A stretch of DNA of 64,000 bases. It comes from Reichenbachiella carrageenanivorans. Lineage in GTDB: Bacteria > Bacteroidota > Bacteroidia > Cytophagales > Cyclobacteriaceae. The stretch spans positions 2,048,001 through 2,112,000 of the forward strand of contig NZ_CP106735.1 of assembly GCF_025639805.1 (NCBI RefSeq), written 5' to 3'. The notes beneath the pieces were generated by a model. The model saw only the letters and a list, made by a program, of their open reading frames with translations. It had not been told where the DNA came from and made no database searches. Shown here one piece after another: positions 27,834-36,524 of this stretch (position 1 is its first letter; the number at the start of each line of letters is the position of its first letter). Made by a program: the position numbers and the translations under genes.

Positions 27834-29756
27834 ATGAAAAGACGTAGTTTTTTTAAAAAATCGGCAGGGGCAGCTGTAGCAGCTAGCCTGATGCCGCTAG
27901 GAGCGGAGGCAGTAGCTAGCAAGCAGGATATTGGGGTGCGTACGAGTGATAAGTGGCACCATTTAGGAAAGGGCAAATCAGAAATTCCCAATCGTAAGAA
28001 AAAAGTACAATACGAAGTAGTAGTGATAGGAGCAGGTATTGCTGGTATCTGTGCGGCCGTGACAGCGGCTCGCACAGGTGCCAAAACCGTGCTCATCAAC
28101 GACCGCTCGGTACTTGGGGGCAATGCCTCTAGCGAAATCCGTGTGACAGTCAACGGAGTACAATGGCTCAAAAATGAGCACCGGATGGAACGAGAAACGG
28201 GAGTCATAGAAGAATTTCAGTTGGAAAATTGGTATTACAACCCTCAGGAATCATACCCCGTGTGGGATCATGTCCTTTACGACTATGTGACACGCCAGCC
28301 CAACCTAGACGTAATGCTCAATACTCAAGCACTAGAAGCGTATATGGATGGCAGCCAGATCAAAGCTGCTAGATGTTGGCAAATGACAACCGAAACGGAG
28401 TATACCGTAGAAGGTCAGCAGTTTATCGATTGCTCTGGAGATGGTCTGCTTGCTGCTACAGCAGGAGCCGAATACCGAACGGGTAGAGAGGCTCGTGCTG
28501 AGTTTAACGAATCATTTGCACCTGAAGTGGCCGATGGCTGGCAGATGGGAGCCACACTCATGATGATCACCAAAGACATGGGCAGACCTGTGCCGTACTA
28601 TCCACCGTCCTTTACGATCAAATATGAGGCTGAAAAAGCCCACGATAGAAAAATCAAACAAATCAAAGAGGGATATTGGTGGGTAGAGTTGGGTAGCGAT
28701 GACGATATCATCGCAGATCAAGAATTCAACCGTCACAAACTCATGGGCTACATGCATGGCGTATGGGACTATATCAAAAACTCAGGAAACTTTCCCGAAT
28801 CTGAAAACATCGTATTGGACTGGGTGGGCTCTGTGCCAGGGCGTAGAGAATCTCGTCGTTTTATGGGAGATCATATACTCACCCAAAAAGAAATGGAAAA
28901 CTACAAGCATTTTCCCGATGCTGTGGGTTATGGCGGTTGGTCGCTCGATGAGCACAATCCTGGCGGAATCGAAAATCTATCCGAGCCACCAAGCTATTTT
29001 CATGACAAATTCAAACAGGTGTATGAAATCCCTTTCAAATCACTGTATTCAAAGAATATTACGAACCTCTTGTTTGCTGGTCGCAATGTAAGTGTGACAC
29101 ATATAGCCCTCTCATCTACTCGTGTGCAAGCCACTTGTGCTACTATGGGCATGGCCGTAGGTACAGCAGCAGCACTTGGCGTGCAAAAAGGCGTGACACC
29201 GAGACAGATAGCGAATGAGCATATCGATGAATTGCAAGAGCAACTCCTACGTGATGATGCCTATATCCCTAATCGACCAGCCAGAGATAGTAAGGATCTG
29301 GCGAGAAAGGCGGATGTATTGTTTGCGTCATCTACCACTAGTGGAGATGTGAAATTGCTCATCGATGGAGTCTCGCGAGATGAAATTGGAAAAATCCATC
29401 ATTGGCAGTCACGAGGCCTCGATGCCGAAGTACGGCTAGAGTGGAAAAAGCCAGTGAGTATATCTAGCATAGAGCTAAAAGGAGATACCAATCTCCAACG
29501 TGCCATTCACATGCATAAAAACCCACTTAAAAACAAAGACCAGGTATTGGGGATGCCCCCAGAGCTGATCAAGGCCTGTAGTGCACAAGTACGGGTGAAA
29601 GGCAAATGGGTAGATGTAGCATCGGTCTCCAACAACCTGACCAGGTTAGTGAAGATGAAGATTGATCCAGTTAAAACTACCGCGGTACGTATCCTTCTCA
29701 AAGAAACCTGGGGCGCTGAAAACATTAAGTTGTTTGAAATTCGCTGTTATAGCTAA
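27834..29756 (+). CDS. Tat-exported FAD-dependent oxidoreductase with C-terminal discoidin-like domain
   Basis: 640 residues from ATG 27834; an upstream TTG at 27807 would bury the signal. N-terminus KRRSFFKKSAGAAVAASLMPLGAEA is a twin-arginine signal, so the flavoprotein is folded in the cytoplasm and exported. Residues ~55-480 are an FAD_oxidored (PF12831-like) domain: YEVVVIGAGIAGICAAVTAARTGAKTVLINDRSVLGGNASSEIR, GQQFIDCSGDGLLAATAGAEYRTGRE, SVPGRRESRRF and LLFAGRNVSVTHIALSSTRVQATCATMGMAVGTAAAL. The last ~135 residues (EVRLEWKKPVSISSIELKGDTNLQRAI..., VRILLKETWGAENIKLFEIRC) look like a galactose-binding/F5-8 type beta-sandwich. Its stop shares a base with the next ATG (TAATG). Substrate is unknown; context suggests a sugar or glycan. 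Confidence 0.8.
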   Translation: MKRRSFFKKSAGAAVAASLMPLGAEAVASKQDIGVRTSDKWHHLGKGKSEIPNRKKKVQYEVVVIGAGIAGICAAVTAARTGAKTVLINDRSVLGGNASSEIRVTVNGVQWLKNEHRMERETGVIEEFQLENWYYNPQESYPVWDHVLYDYVTRQPNLDVMLNTQALEAYMDGSQIKAARCWQMTTETEYTVEGQQFIDCSGDGLLAATAGAEYRTGREARAEFNESFAPEVADGWQMGATLMMITKDMGRPVPYYPPSFTIKYEAEKAHDRKIKQIKEGYWWVELGSDDDIIADQEFNRHKLMGYMHGVWDYIKNSGNFPESENIVLDWVGSVPGRRESRRFMGDHILTQKEMENYKHFPDAVGYGGWSLDEHNPGGIENLSEPPSYFHDKFKQVYEIPFKSLYSKNITNLLFAGRNVSVTHIALSSTRVQATCATMGMAVGTAAALGVQKGVTPRQIANEHIDELQEQLLRDDAYIPNRPARDSKDLARKADVLFASSTTSGDVKLLIDGVSRDEIGKIHHWQSRGLDAEVRLEWKKPVSISSIELKGDTNLQRAIHMHKNPLKNKDQVLGMPPELIKACSAQVRVKGKWVDVASVSNNLTRLVKMKIDPVKTTAVRILLKETWGAENIKLFEIRCYS

Positions 29757-30883
29757 TGTATGCGATTGGGTATATATGGCTAGGGTGGATAGGAGCTTTT
29801 ATAAGTGCTCTTGTCCCCTGTTTCTCACTTGATGATCCAATAGCCATCACCCATTCTGTGGAGCTTTATCACCCTGGGATGTCTGCTGATGAAACAGGTC
29901 AGCTTCAGTTGGTAGAGCTCCGCAATACGCAAGGACAAACGGAGCAATATTATCTTGATGTAGAGTCGGTGATTTGTGCAGATCAGATCTGCAAGGTGGT
30001 TCCTGTGCGCTTGTATTGGGATCTATTAGGTCGCTATCAGCATTACGAATTGCGTCATGGAGTAGTGTTAGAAAAATCCGAAGGTCAACCTTTTGATCAG
30101 GAGGATTATGATCTATTGCAAACCATTCTAAAGAATCCTAATTCCAGTTTTGCAGAAATGACCTATGAGGATATTACCCGAACCAACGTACATGGTGAAG
30201 TGGATGGATACTCTGGTGCTACCTCTTTTATCTTAGGAAACCATGAGTCTGTGATAGGAGCCACATGGACTTGCTTTACACTCTGGCACTGGGTTTATGG
30301 TGAGGTAGTGGAGGTCATTAGGGAGATTTCAGGAGAAAACAGCACAGTGTTGGCACTTCAGACTTATATCGAGTCAGAGGACGACGCTTTTTGCACCTTT
30401 GCTCTGGAAGAGATCAATCGTAAGCCATACAATTCTGCTGAGATACAGAAAACAGTACTGGCTCATGCTTCTAGTTTTAATGAAAAGCAGTTTTTTCTAG
30501 CCCTGAAGTATTTCAATCAATGGCCTGATGAAGTTTATTTCTCTTCTGTTTTAGCTCTTTTAGACAAAACCTCACCAAGTCATAGTGTTTTACTATTGAA
30601 TGAAATTGTAAATACTCGGCGTGTGATTGCTACCGATTTTTATGATTCCTTCTCAAGGTATCTCTCATCAGAGATGTCTTATCAAGAGGTAGATTTAGTG
30701 ATTCAGATGCTTGAAAAACACCCAACAAATTCTTTGCAGATACATCAGCAGTTGTTCAACTTATTGACCGACGATATTTTGACTTCGCGTAGCGTATACT
30801 GGTATCTGTCTGGGCTGTCTTTGACTAAACCTCAGGAATTGCAATTAGAAATTTATTATAAAAAACACCAACAAAATCTTTGA
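29756..30883 (+). CDS. FMN-binding-like exported protein, putative flavinylation target
   Basis: 375 residues, translationally coupled to the FAD oxidoreductase. An N-terminal hydrophobic segment (residues 3-24) may be a signal or anchor, though it lacks the usual positive n-region and its Cys22 follows Pro, so a lipobox is doubtful. Residues ~75-175 resemble the FMN-binding domain: VRLYWDLLGRYQHYELRHGVVLEKSEGQPFDQEDYDLL, then VDGYSGATS. The stretch D150-G-Y-S-G-A-T156 fits the D-g-x-(s/t)-g-A-T motif at which ApbE transferases attach FMN to Thr. The C-terminal ~190 residues are helical, HEAT-like. No gene in this window encodes ApbE. Inferred role: electron partner of the upstream flavoenzyme; direct homology was not testable here. 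Confidence 0.6.
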   Translation: MYAIGYIWLGWIGAFISALVPCFSLDDPIAITHSVELYHPGMSADETGQLQLVELRNTQGQTEQYYLDVESVICADQICKVVPVRLYWDLLGRYQHYELRHGVVLEKSEGQPFDQEDYDLLQTILKNPNSSFAEMTYEDITRTNVHGEVDGYSGATSFILGNHESVIGATWTCFTLWHWVYGEVVEVIREISGENSTVLALQTYIESEDDAFCTFALEEINRKPYNSAEIQKTVLAHASSFNEKQFFLALKYFNQWPDEVYFSSVLALLDKTSPSHSVLLLNEIVNTRRVIATDFYDSFSRYLSSEMSYQEVDLVIQMLEKHPTNSLQIHQQLFNLLTDDILTSRSVYWYLSGLSLTKPQELQLEIYYKKHQQNL

Positions 30884-30959
30884 TCAATAGGGAATGAAGA
30901 GAAGTGCCTTTTTGTGCACAATTCGCTCCATGTTTATTGAAAACACAACCTTAAAGAAT

Positions 30960-32582
30960 ATGACGAATAAGTTGAAAACAAAATGGATACAGAGGTCAGC
31001 TCCACTTGTGGCGCTGGTGTTTCTGATCGCATGTGGATCTGAGATCCAAACGGAAGTCTATCGACCGATCAGTGGAGAGGGCAAATATATACTTACACCA
31101 GAAGCACCAGGCACACCTCAAATCAATGGGCCAGCTGTGTTTGGTGTGCGTCCAGGCTCACCCTTTTTATATACAATTCCAGCTACTGGACAGCGTCCAC
31201 TGACTTTCGAAGTGCAAAACCTGCCAGCAGGTTTACAGCTCGATGTGCACACAGGCGTGATCAGTGGTACGATCTCAGATAAGTCCATGCGCAATTACAA
31301 CATCACTTTGGTGGCTAAAAACCAATTAGGTGTAGACCGCAAAGTACTTGAGGTAAAAGTGGGACAAACCATCTGTCTCACACCACCATTGGGCTGGAAC
31401 TCATGGAACTGCTGGAAAACGCAGGTGACCCAAGAGCGCGTCTTGGCTTCTGCTCGTGCCATGGTAGACAAAGGGTTGTCCAACTATGGGTGGTCTTTCA
31501 TCAACATCGATGATGCTTGGCAAGGTCTGCGTGGAGGAAAGCACCAAGGCATACAAGCAGATCCAGTGAAGTTTCCAGATATGAAACAAATGTGCGATGA
31601 AATACATGCCATGGGGCTCAAAGTAGGGATCTATTCTTCGCCTTGGATCACCACTTACGCAGGCTATGTAGGAGGATCGAGCCAAAATCCAGAGGGAGAC
31701 TGGGACGATACTACTATGCATCCCGACGATTTACGTAAGACCAAGGCCTTTTGGCAAGTGGGTGAGTATACTTTCGATGATAAAGATGCCCTGCAGTGGG
31801 CCGATTGGGGGATCGATTATTTGAAATATGACTGGAACCCTAATGATCGAGCAAGTACGCAGCGAATGGCTGACGCACTCCAAAATAGCGGTAGAGATAT
31901 TGTCTATTCGTTATCCAATACTGCGCCCATGCAGCATGCAGATTTATTCTCCAAAGTAGTCAATTGTTTTCGAACGGCTGGCGATCTCAAAGATCGTTGG
32001 GATCAGGAAGGTAGCCACCTCAACATCCGAGAGGAGTGGGTGCTGCATCGCAATTGGCTCGATTCTGCTTTTAGCGGTTCGCCAGGCCACTACCCAGATG
32101 CAGATATGCTTGTGATTGGCGATGTAGTCACTAGTGGCCCTGAAGGCAAGCCTGTGCCTTCTCGACTTACAGCCGATGAGCAGTATAGCCATGTGTCACT
32201 ATGGACACTGTGGTCATCTCCATTGCTCATAGGTTGCCCTATAGAGACCCTGGACGATTTCACACTCAACCTGCTCACCAATAGTGAAGTACTCGATATT
32301 CATCAAGATGCTGTGGGAGTAGCCGCTCAATCAGTGTATCTCGACGAGGGGTCTGAGATTTTTGTCAAAGTATTGGCAGATGGTAGCAAAGCCGTGGGTC
32401 TTTTCAATACTGGAAAAGAGTCTCAGACCATAGCAATGCCCTGGTCTCTTGCCAAACTACAAGGCGTTCAGCAGGTGAGAGACGTCTGGAGGCAAAAAGA
32501 CATTGGTTTGTACGAGGGGAAATTTTCGGCTCAAGTACCTTCACATGGAGTGGTTTTAGTTCGCTTCATGGCGAATGAATAA
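30960..32582 (+). CDS. GH27 alpha-galactosidase-like lipoprotein with Ig-like domain
   Basis: 540 residues from ATG 30960, chosen because it gives a clean lipoprotein signal (KTKWIQRSAPLVALVFLIACGS); the frame is open back to 30894. Residues ~55-130 form a putative Ig/He_PIG domain (PLTFEVQNLPAGLQLDVHTGVISGT). The GH27 barrel begins CLTPPLGWNSWNCW and includes YGWSFINIDDAWQG, MGLKVGIYSSPW, the nucleophile Asp291 in YLKYDWN, and FRTAGDLKDRW with the likely acid/base Asp; LWSSPLLIGCPIETLDDFTLNLLTN is also typical. A C-terminal beta domain follows. It should release terminal alpha-linked galactose, at the outer membrane or periplasm. Close to the FMN-binding-like gene (76 bp), same strand. Confidence 0.9.
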   Translation: MTNKLKTKWIQRSAPLVALVFLIACGSEIQTEVYRPISGEGKYILTPEAPGTPQINGPAVFGVRPGSPFLYTIPATGQRPLTFEVQNLPAGLQLDVHTGVISGTISDKSMRNYNITLVAKNQLGVDRKVLEVKVGQTICLTPPLGWNSWNCWKTQVTQERVLASARAMVDKGLSNYGWSFINIDDAWQGLRGGKHQGIQADPVKFPDMKQMCDEIHAMGLKVGIYSSPWITTYAGYVGGSSQNPEGDWDDTTMHPDDLRKTKAFWQVGEYTFDDKDALQWADWGIDYLKYDWNPNDRASTQRMADALQNSGRDIVYSLSNTAPMQHADLFSKVVNCFRTAGDLKDRWDQEGSHLNIREEWVLHRNWLDSAFSGSPGHYPDADMLVIGDVVTSGPEGKPVPSRLTADEQYSHVSLWTLWSSPLLIGCPIETLDDFTLNLLTNSEVLDIHQDAVGVAAQSVYLDEGSEIFVKVLADGSKAVGLFNTGKESQTIAMPWSLAKLQGVQQVRDVWRQKDIGLYEGKFSAQVPSHGVVLVRFMANE

Positions 32583-32617
32583 AATGAACATCACAAAGTA
32601 ATACTTATTAGTCTATT

Positions 32618-33610
32618 ATGAAATATACTTTTTTAATGGCCTTATACGCCATGTGCAGTGTTGGTGTGCAAGCTCAAAACCCATTCATTACACACAAATT
32701 CATAGCAGATCCTTCTGCGCATGTATTCAACGATCGTGTTTATGTTTATGCCTCTCACGACGAAGACGATGCTGAGTATTATGATATGGTAGACTGGGCT
32801 TGTTTTTCATCTAGCGATTTGGCTACTTGGGTAGATCATGGAGCCGTTTTGTCCTTGTCGGAATTGTCGTGGGCGGATAAATGGGCTTGGGCACCAGATG
32901 CAGCTCAGCGCAATGGTCTGTATTACCTCTATTATCCTGTAGAGCGAAACAAAATTGGGGTAGCGGTATCAGATCGCCCAGAAGGGCCATTTGAAGACCC
33001 ACTAGATCAGCCCATAATAGATGGACTGGTCGAACCCTTTGCTGGCAAAGAAGCTATAGACCCCGCAGTATTTATAGACGACGATGGACAGGCGTATCTC
33101 TATTTTGGTTGTAGAGAACCTCGCGTGACCAAGCTCAAGGACAACATGATCGAAAGAGACGGGGAGTTGATGGAAGTAGTGATTTTAGACCAAATGGGAA
33201 GGCGACAAGTTTGGCACGAAAAGCCAAAAGAGGCCAAGAATGTACAAGCCAATTATGGAGGAGATGGCGTGTATGGTGAAGGGCCTTGGGTTTTTGAGAG
33301 AAATGGCATCTATTATTTCACTTATGCCAATGGCTGGTCGATAGATGCTACCATGGTATATGCGATTTCGGACAATCCGCTAGGACCATTTGTGTACCAA
33401 GGCAAGGTGATGGAGCCCGTGAGTTCTAATACTTCTCATGGTTCTATAATCGAGTACAAAGGGCAGTGGTACGTGTTTTATCACACCAAAGATATCTCAG
33501 GCAAAAACTACCGTAGATCAGTGGCCGTAGATCAGCTATTTTTTGATGAGAAGGGACAAATAAAAACAGTTGCTCCCACTCGAACTGGGGTGAGTGCAGT
33601 GAGAAATTAG
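32618..33610 (+). CDS. GH43-like five-bladed propeller glycosidase
   Basis: 330 residues with a signal peptide (MKYTFLMALYAMCSVGVQAQ). The three catalytic acids of clan GH-F are in place: Asp31 in FIADPSAHVF (general base), Asp148 in AIDPAVFIDDDG (pKa modulator) and Glu221 in YGEGPWVFERNG (acid). Blade motifs include VYVYASHDEDD, WAPDAAQRNGLYYLYYP, YLYFGCRE and GQWYVFYHTKD. GH43 enzymes usually remove arabinose or xylose, but some act on galactans; here the substrate is not readable from sequence. It is short, with no extra carbohydrate-binding module. It lies 35 bp after the GH27 gene, and a possible weak terminator follows. Confidence 0.88.
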   Translation: MKYTFLMALYAMCSVGVQAQNPFITHKFIADPSAHVFNDRVYVYASHDEDDAEYYDMVDWACFSSSDLATWVDHGAVLSLSELSWADKWAWAPDAAQRNGLYYLYYPVERNKIGVAVSDRPEGPFEDPLDQPIIDGLVEPFAGKEAIDPAVFIDDDGQAYLYFGCREPRVTKLKDNMIERDGELMEVVILDQMGRRQVWHEKPKEAKNVQANYGGDGVYGEGPWVFERNGIYYFTYANGWSIDATMVYAISDNPLGPFVYQGKVMEPVSSNTSHGSIIEYKGQWYVFYHTKDISGKNYRRSVAVDQLFFDEKGQIKTVAPTRTGVSAVRN

Positions 33611-33652
33611 TCTGTTTAACTTTATTTTATTTGTCACTTTTTGTTCTGAAAA

Positions 33653-33671
33653 AAAGCCGTATGTCGGTTTT
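33653..33671 (+). terminator. Weak hairpin/terminator after the GH43-like gene
   Basis: AAAGCCG (one G-T pair) and CGGTTTT pair around TATGT, followed by CTGTG rather than a long T-run. The 149-bp gap at 33611-33759 has no gene, and this hairpin suggests partial separation of the GH27/GH43 unit from the sulfatase-GH2 unit. Confidence 0.3.
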
Positions 33672-33759
33672 CTGTGAGTTTTTTACTTGTGCATACAAAA
33701 GGAAGACTCATAGATACAGCTAATAGTCGTGAAACCTATTTCTTCGAATTTATAATACT

Positions 33760-35115
33760 ATGATTATGAAGAAGAGTTCAATTTTATTTTTAATGATGTT
33801 TGTTTTTGGCTACAGCCAAGCACAGGATCAGCCCAATATTGTTTTATTATTTGTGGATGATTATGGGTGGTCAGACGTAGGGTATCGCAACAGCACGTTC
33901 CATACCCCTCATATCGATCAACTCAAGTCGGAAAGCTTGGATTTTTCCAGAGCCTATGTCACCACACCTACCTGTAGTCCTAGTCGGGCTTCGTTGCTCA
34001 CGGGCAAAGAATCTATTCGAATGGGATTGCCTCGCCATATCATAGATGGTGATAGCAAGAATGCAACCTTCGGCTCAGACGGATCTATTTCAGAATACAA
34101 TTATTGGCCTACAGATCCAGTACAGATGCCTTCGCGCAACTGGCTGCCCTTAGAGGAAATCACCTATGCGGAGCGTCTCAAGGAATTTGGGTATTACAAT
34201 ATGTTTATTGGGAAGTGGCATCTCGGACACGAACCATACCATCCTACTTTGCAAGGGTTCGACGATTACTATGGCTATGCTAATGCGGGTCATCCCAAAG
34301 GCTACTATGCCCCATTTTTCAAACATGAAAATATGCTGTCTGAGTTTGGTAGTGAGGATTATCTCACGGATGTACTTACCGACAAAGCAGAGGATTTTAT
34401 CAAAAACCACGATCGTAAGCAGCCTTTTATGCTGTCTATGTGGTACTACAATGTCCATGGCCCACACAGAGGACGCAAGGACTTTTTAGAACAATACAAA
34501 AAAGAAGGGCTAGAAGATAGATATGCCAACTATGCAGCGATGGTGAGTGCCATGGACGAGTCGGTGGGTAGAGTCAGGCAGGCGTTGGCCGAGGAGGGAC
34601 TAGACAAAAATACCATTATCATCTTTACTTCTGATCAAGGAGGGTATTTCACTAATGCACCTCTTTCGGGAGGCAAAACTGGTGGTAATACCTTGGGAGA
34701 AGGAGGTGCCAGAGTGCCTTTTATGATTTTGTATCCTGGCGTGACTACGCCAAATACCACTACAGGTCAGCCCATTCAGACACTAGATGTATACCCTACA
34801 CTCATAGAGATTGCATCGGGCAAAAAATGTAAAGACACCCAGATCAACGGAGTAAGCCTACTGCCAGTGTTAGCAGGTAAAAAATTGAAGTCAAGAGACT
34901 TACACTTTTTTAGAAGTTATGAAGATCAGTATGCAGCTATAATGTCTGGAGATTGGAAGCTTGTCAAATATCACAGTGGAAAATATGAGTTGTTCAATAT
35001 TGGTGAAGACATCAGCGAACAAAATAATCTCATAGGCCAGGGGTTGAAACAAGAGCAGCAGTTGATGGATCGGCTCGATCGATGGGAGCAGGAAGCTGTC
35101 CCAGTTTACAACTAA
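33760..35115 (+). CDS. S1-family sulfatase (formylglycine type), secreted
   Basis: 451 residues; ATG at 33760 or 33766, both giving the signal KKSSILFLMMFVFGYSQAQ. Metal-binding FVDDYGWSDVGY (Asp33/Asp34), the formylglycine motif TCSPSRASLLTG with Cys72, GKWHLGH, and IIIFTSDQGGYFT mark a type I sulfatase. Maturation by an FGE or anSME enzyme encoded elsewhere is needed. The C-terminal region (YEDQYAAIMSGDWKLVKYHSGKYELFNIGEDISEQNNL) is complete. No lipobox, so periplasmic or secreted. It is the first of two adjacent sulfatases (20 bp gap), which differ in the region after the Cys motif, suggesting different sulfate positions. Confidence 0.93.
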   Translation: MIMKKSSILFLMMFVFGYSQAQDQPNIVLLFVDDYGWSDVGYRNSTFHTPHIDQLKSESLDFSRAYVTTPTCSPSRASLLTGKESIRMGLPRHIIDGDSKNATFGSDGSISEYNYWPTDPVQMPSRNWLPLEEITYAERLKEFGYYNMFIGKWHLGHEPYHPTLQGFDDYYGYANAGHPKGYYAPFFKHENMLSEFGSEDYLTDVLTDKAEDFIKNHDRKQPFMLSMWYYNVHGPHRGRKDFLEQYKKEGLEDRYANYAAMVSAMDESVGRVRQALAEEGLDKNTIIIFTSDQGGYFTNAPLSGGKTGGNTLGEGGARVPFMILYPGVTTPNTTTGQPIQTLDVYPTLIEIASGKKCKDTQINGVSLLPVLAGKKLKSRDLHFFRSYEDQYAAIMSGDWKLVKYHSGKYELFNIGEDISEQNNLIGQGLKQEQQLMDRLDRWEQEAVPVYN

Positions 35116-35135
35116 CGAGATTAAAATAAATAAGC

Positions 35136-36524
35136 ATGAAATACAATTACTCACTAATTACAGCGATATGTGTCCTAGTAGGATTAGGTCTTGTCAGCTG
35201 TACAGACAAACCTGAAGTAGTAAAGCCACCCAATGTGTTGTTTTTATTGGTAGACGACATGGGCTACGGCGAACTGGCGTCTTATGGTCAGGAAGTAATT
35301 CAAACACCACACTTAGATGAGTTGGCAAGTCAGGGAATGAGCTTCAATAATTTTTATACAGGTACGTCGGTATGTTCCCCCTCTCGGGCATCGCTTATGA
35401 CAGGGATGCATACTGGGCATGTTAGTATCAGAGGAAATAAAGGGCAGTATGACGATGGGAAATGGGATAGAGTTCCCCTCAAAAAATCGGAAGTTACGTT
35501 AGGTGAAATGATGAAATCCGCAGGCTATCAAACGGCCTTTGTCGGTAAATGGCACCTGGGGCTACCAGAGGATTTGAGTACTTGGGCGATGGGACGTGGA
35601 TATGACTATGCCGTGCAGGAGCAATGGGGTACATCAGACAAAGGAGAAACCTTCGACGAGCGTATGCATTGGATCAACAATCGCATGGATTCATCTTTTT
35701 ATGATTATACCAAATACGATTGTATAGACGAGTTTAGAACCAATTTTGCTTTAGAGTATTTGGAAAAAAAGTCTACTGACAAGCCTTTTTTCTTACTCAT
35801 GTCTTATAGAATACCTCATGCACATGAGTTTTTTTTGAGAGATACTACGATGTATACAGGGCGTGGCTGGCCAGAGATTGAGCGCAGACATGCTGCCAGA
35901 ATCACCATGTTAGACCAGCAGGTTCATCGTCTACTTAGCCAGCTCGAAAAGAGTGGAGAGTTAGAAAATACACTAGTCATATTCACCAGCGACAATGGCC
36001 CTCACAATGAGAATAAGCACGACAAGGATTTCTTTCAGAGCTCTGGTGGACTCAAAGGCTACAAAAGAGACTTGCACGAGGGAGGTATTCGTGTGCCTAT
36101 GATCGCCTACTGGAAAGGCAAAGTAGCTGCTGGCATACGTACCGATCAACAGGCTGTGTTTTATGATGTGATGCCTACTTTGGCAGATTTGGTGGGGATA
36201 GCTGCCCCAGATCAAACGGACGGCGTATCATTTTTGCCGACGCTATTGGGACAAACGCAGACCGAACAACACGATCATTTTTATTGGGAAATCCAAGAAG
36301 GCTCAAATGCCAAAGGGTTTAAACAAGCCGCATTAAAAGACCAATGGAAAGCGGTAAGGGTTGCGGATAGCTATCATACAGAATTGTATGATTTGAGCAC
36401 GGATCCGTACGAACAAAATGATCGCTCGGCAGATTATCCAGAGCTTGTAGAGCAAATGAATCAAATATTAAAAACAGAAAGTGTAGTGATCGAACACTAC
36501 CCTTATTCAGGAGGTATATTCTAA
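35136..36524 (+). CDS. S1-family sulfatase lipoprotein
   Basis: 462 residues. Lipobox LVSC (Cys22) indicates membrane anchoring. Motifs: FLLVDDMGYGELASYGQ, TSVCSPSRASLMTG with formylglycine Cys80, HTGHVSIRGNKGQ, GYQTAFVGKWHLGLP, FFLLMSYRIPHAHEF, VIFTSDNGPHNENKHDKDFFQSSGGLKGYKRDLHEGGIRVPMIAYWKG, a pattern shared with the sulfatase at 58916 and typical of arylsulfatase A-like PUL enzymes. The stop overlaps the start of the next GH2 gene (TAATG), so desulfation and beta-galactoside cleavage are probably co-produced. Confidence 0.94.
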   Translation: MKYNYSLITAICVLVGLGLVSCTDKPEVVKPPNVLFLLVDDMGYGELASYGQEVIQTPHLDELASQGMSFNNFYTGTSVCSPSRASLMTGMHTGHVSIRGNKGQYDDGKWDRVPLKKSEVTLGEMMKSAGYQTAFVGKWHLGLPEDLSTWAMGRGYDYAVQEQWGTSDKGETFDERMHWINNRMDSSFYDYTKYDCIDEFRTNFALEYLEKKSTDKPFFLLMSYRIPHAHEFFLRDTTMYTGRGWPEIERRHAARITMLDQQVHRLLSQLEKSGELENTLVIFTSDNGPHNENKHDKDFFQSSGGLKGYKRDLHEGGIRVPMIAYWKGKVAAGIRTDQQAVFYDVMPTLADLVGIAAPDQTDGVSFLPTLLGQTQTEQHDHFYWEIQEGSNAKGFKQAALKDQWKAVRVADSYHTELYDLSTDPYEQNDRSADYPELVEQMNQILKTESVVIEHYPYSGGIF

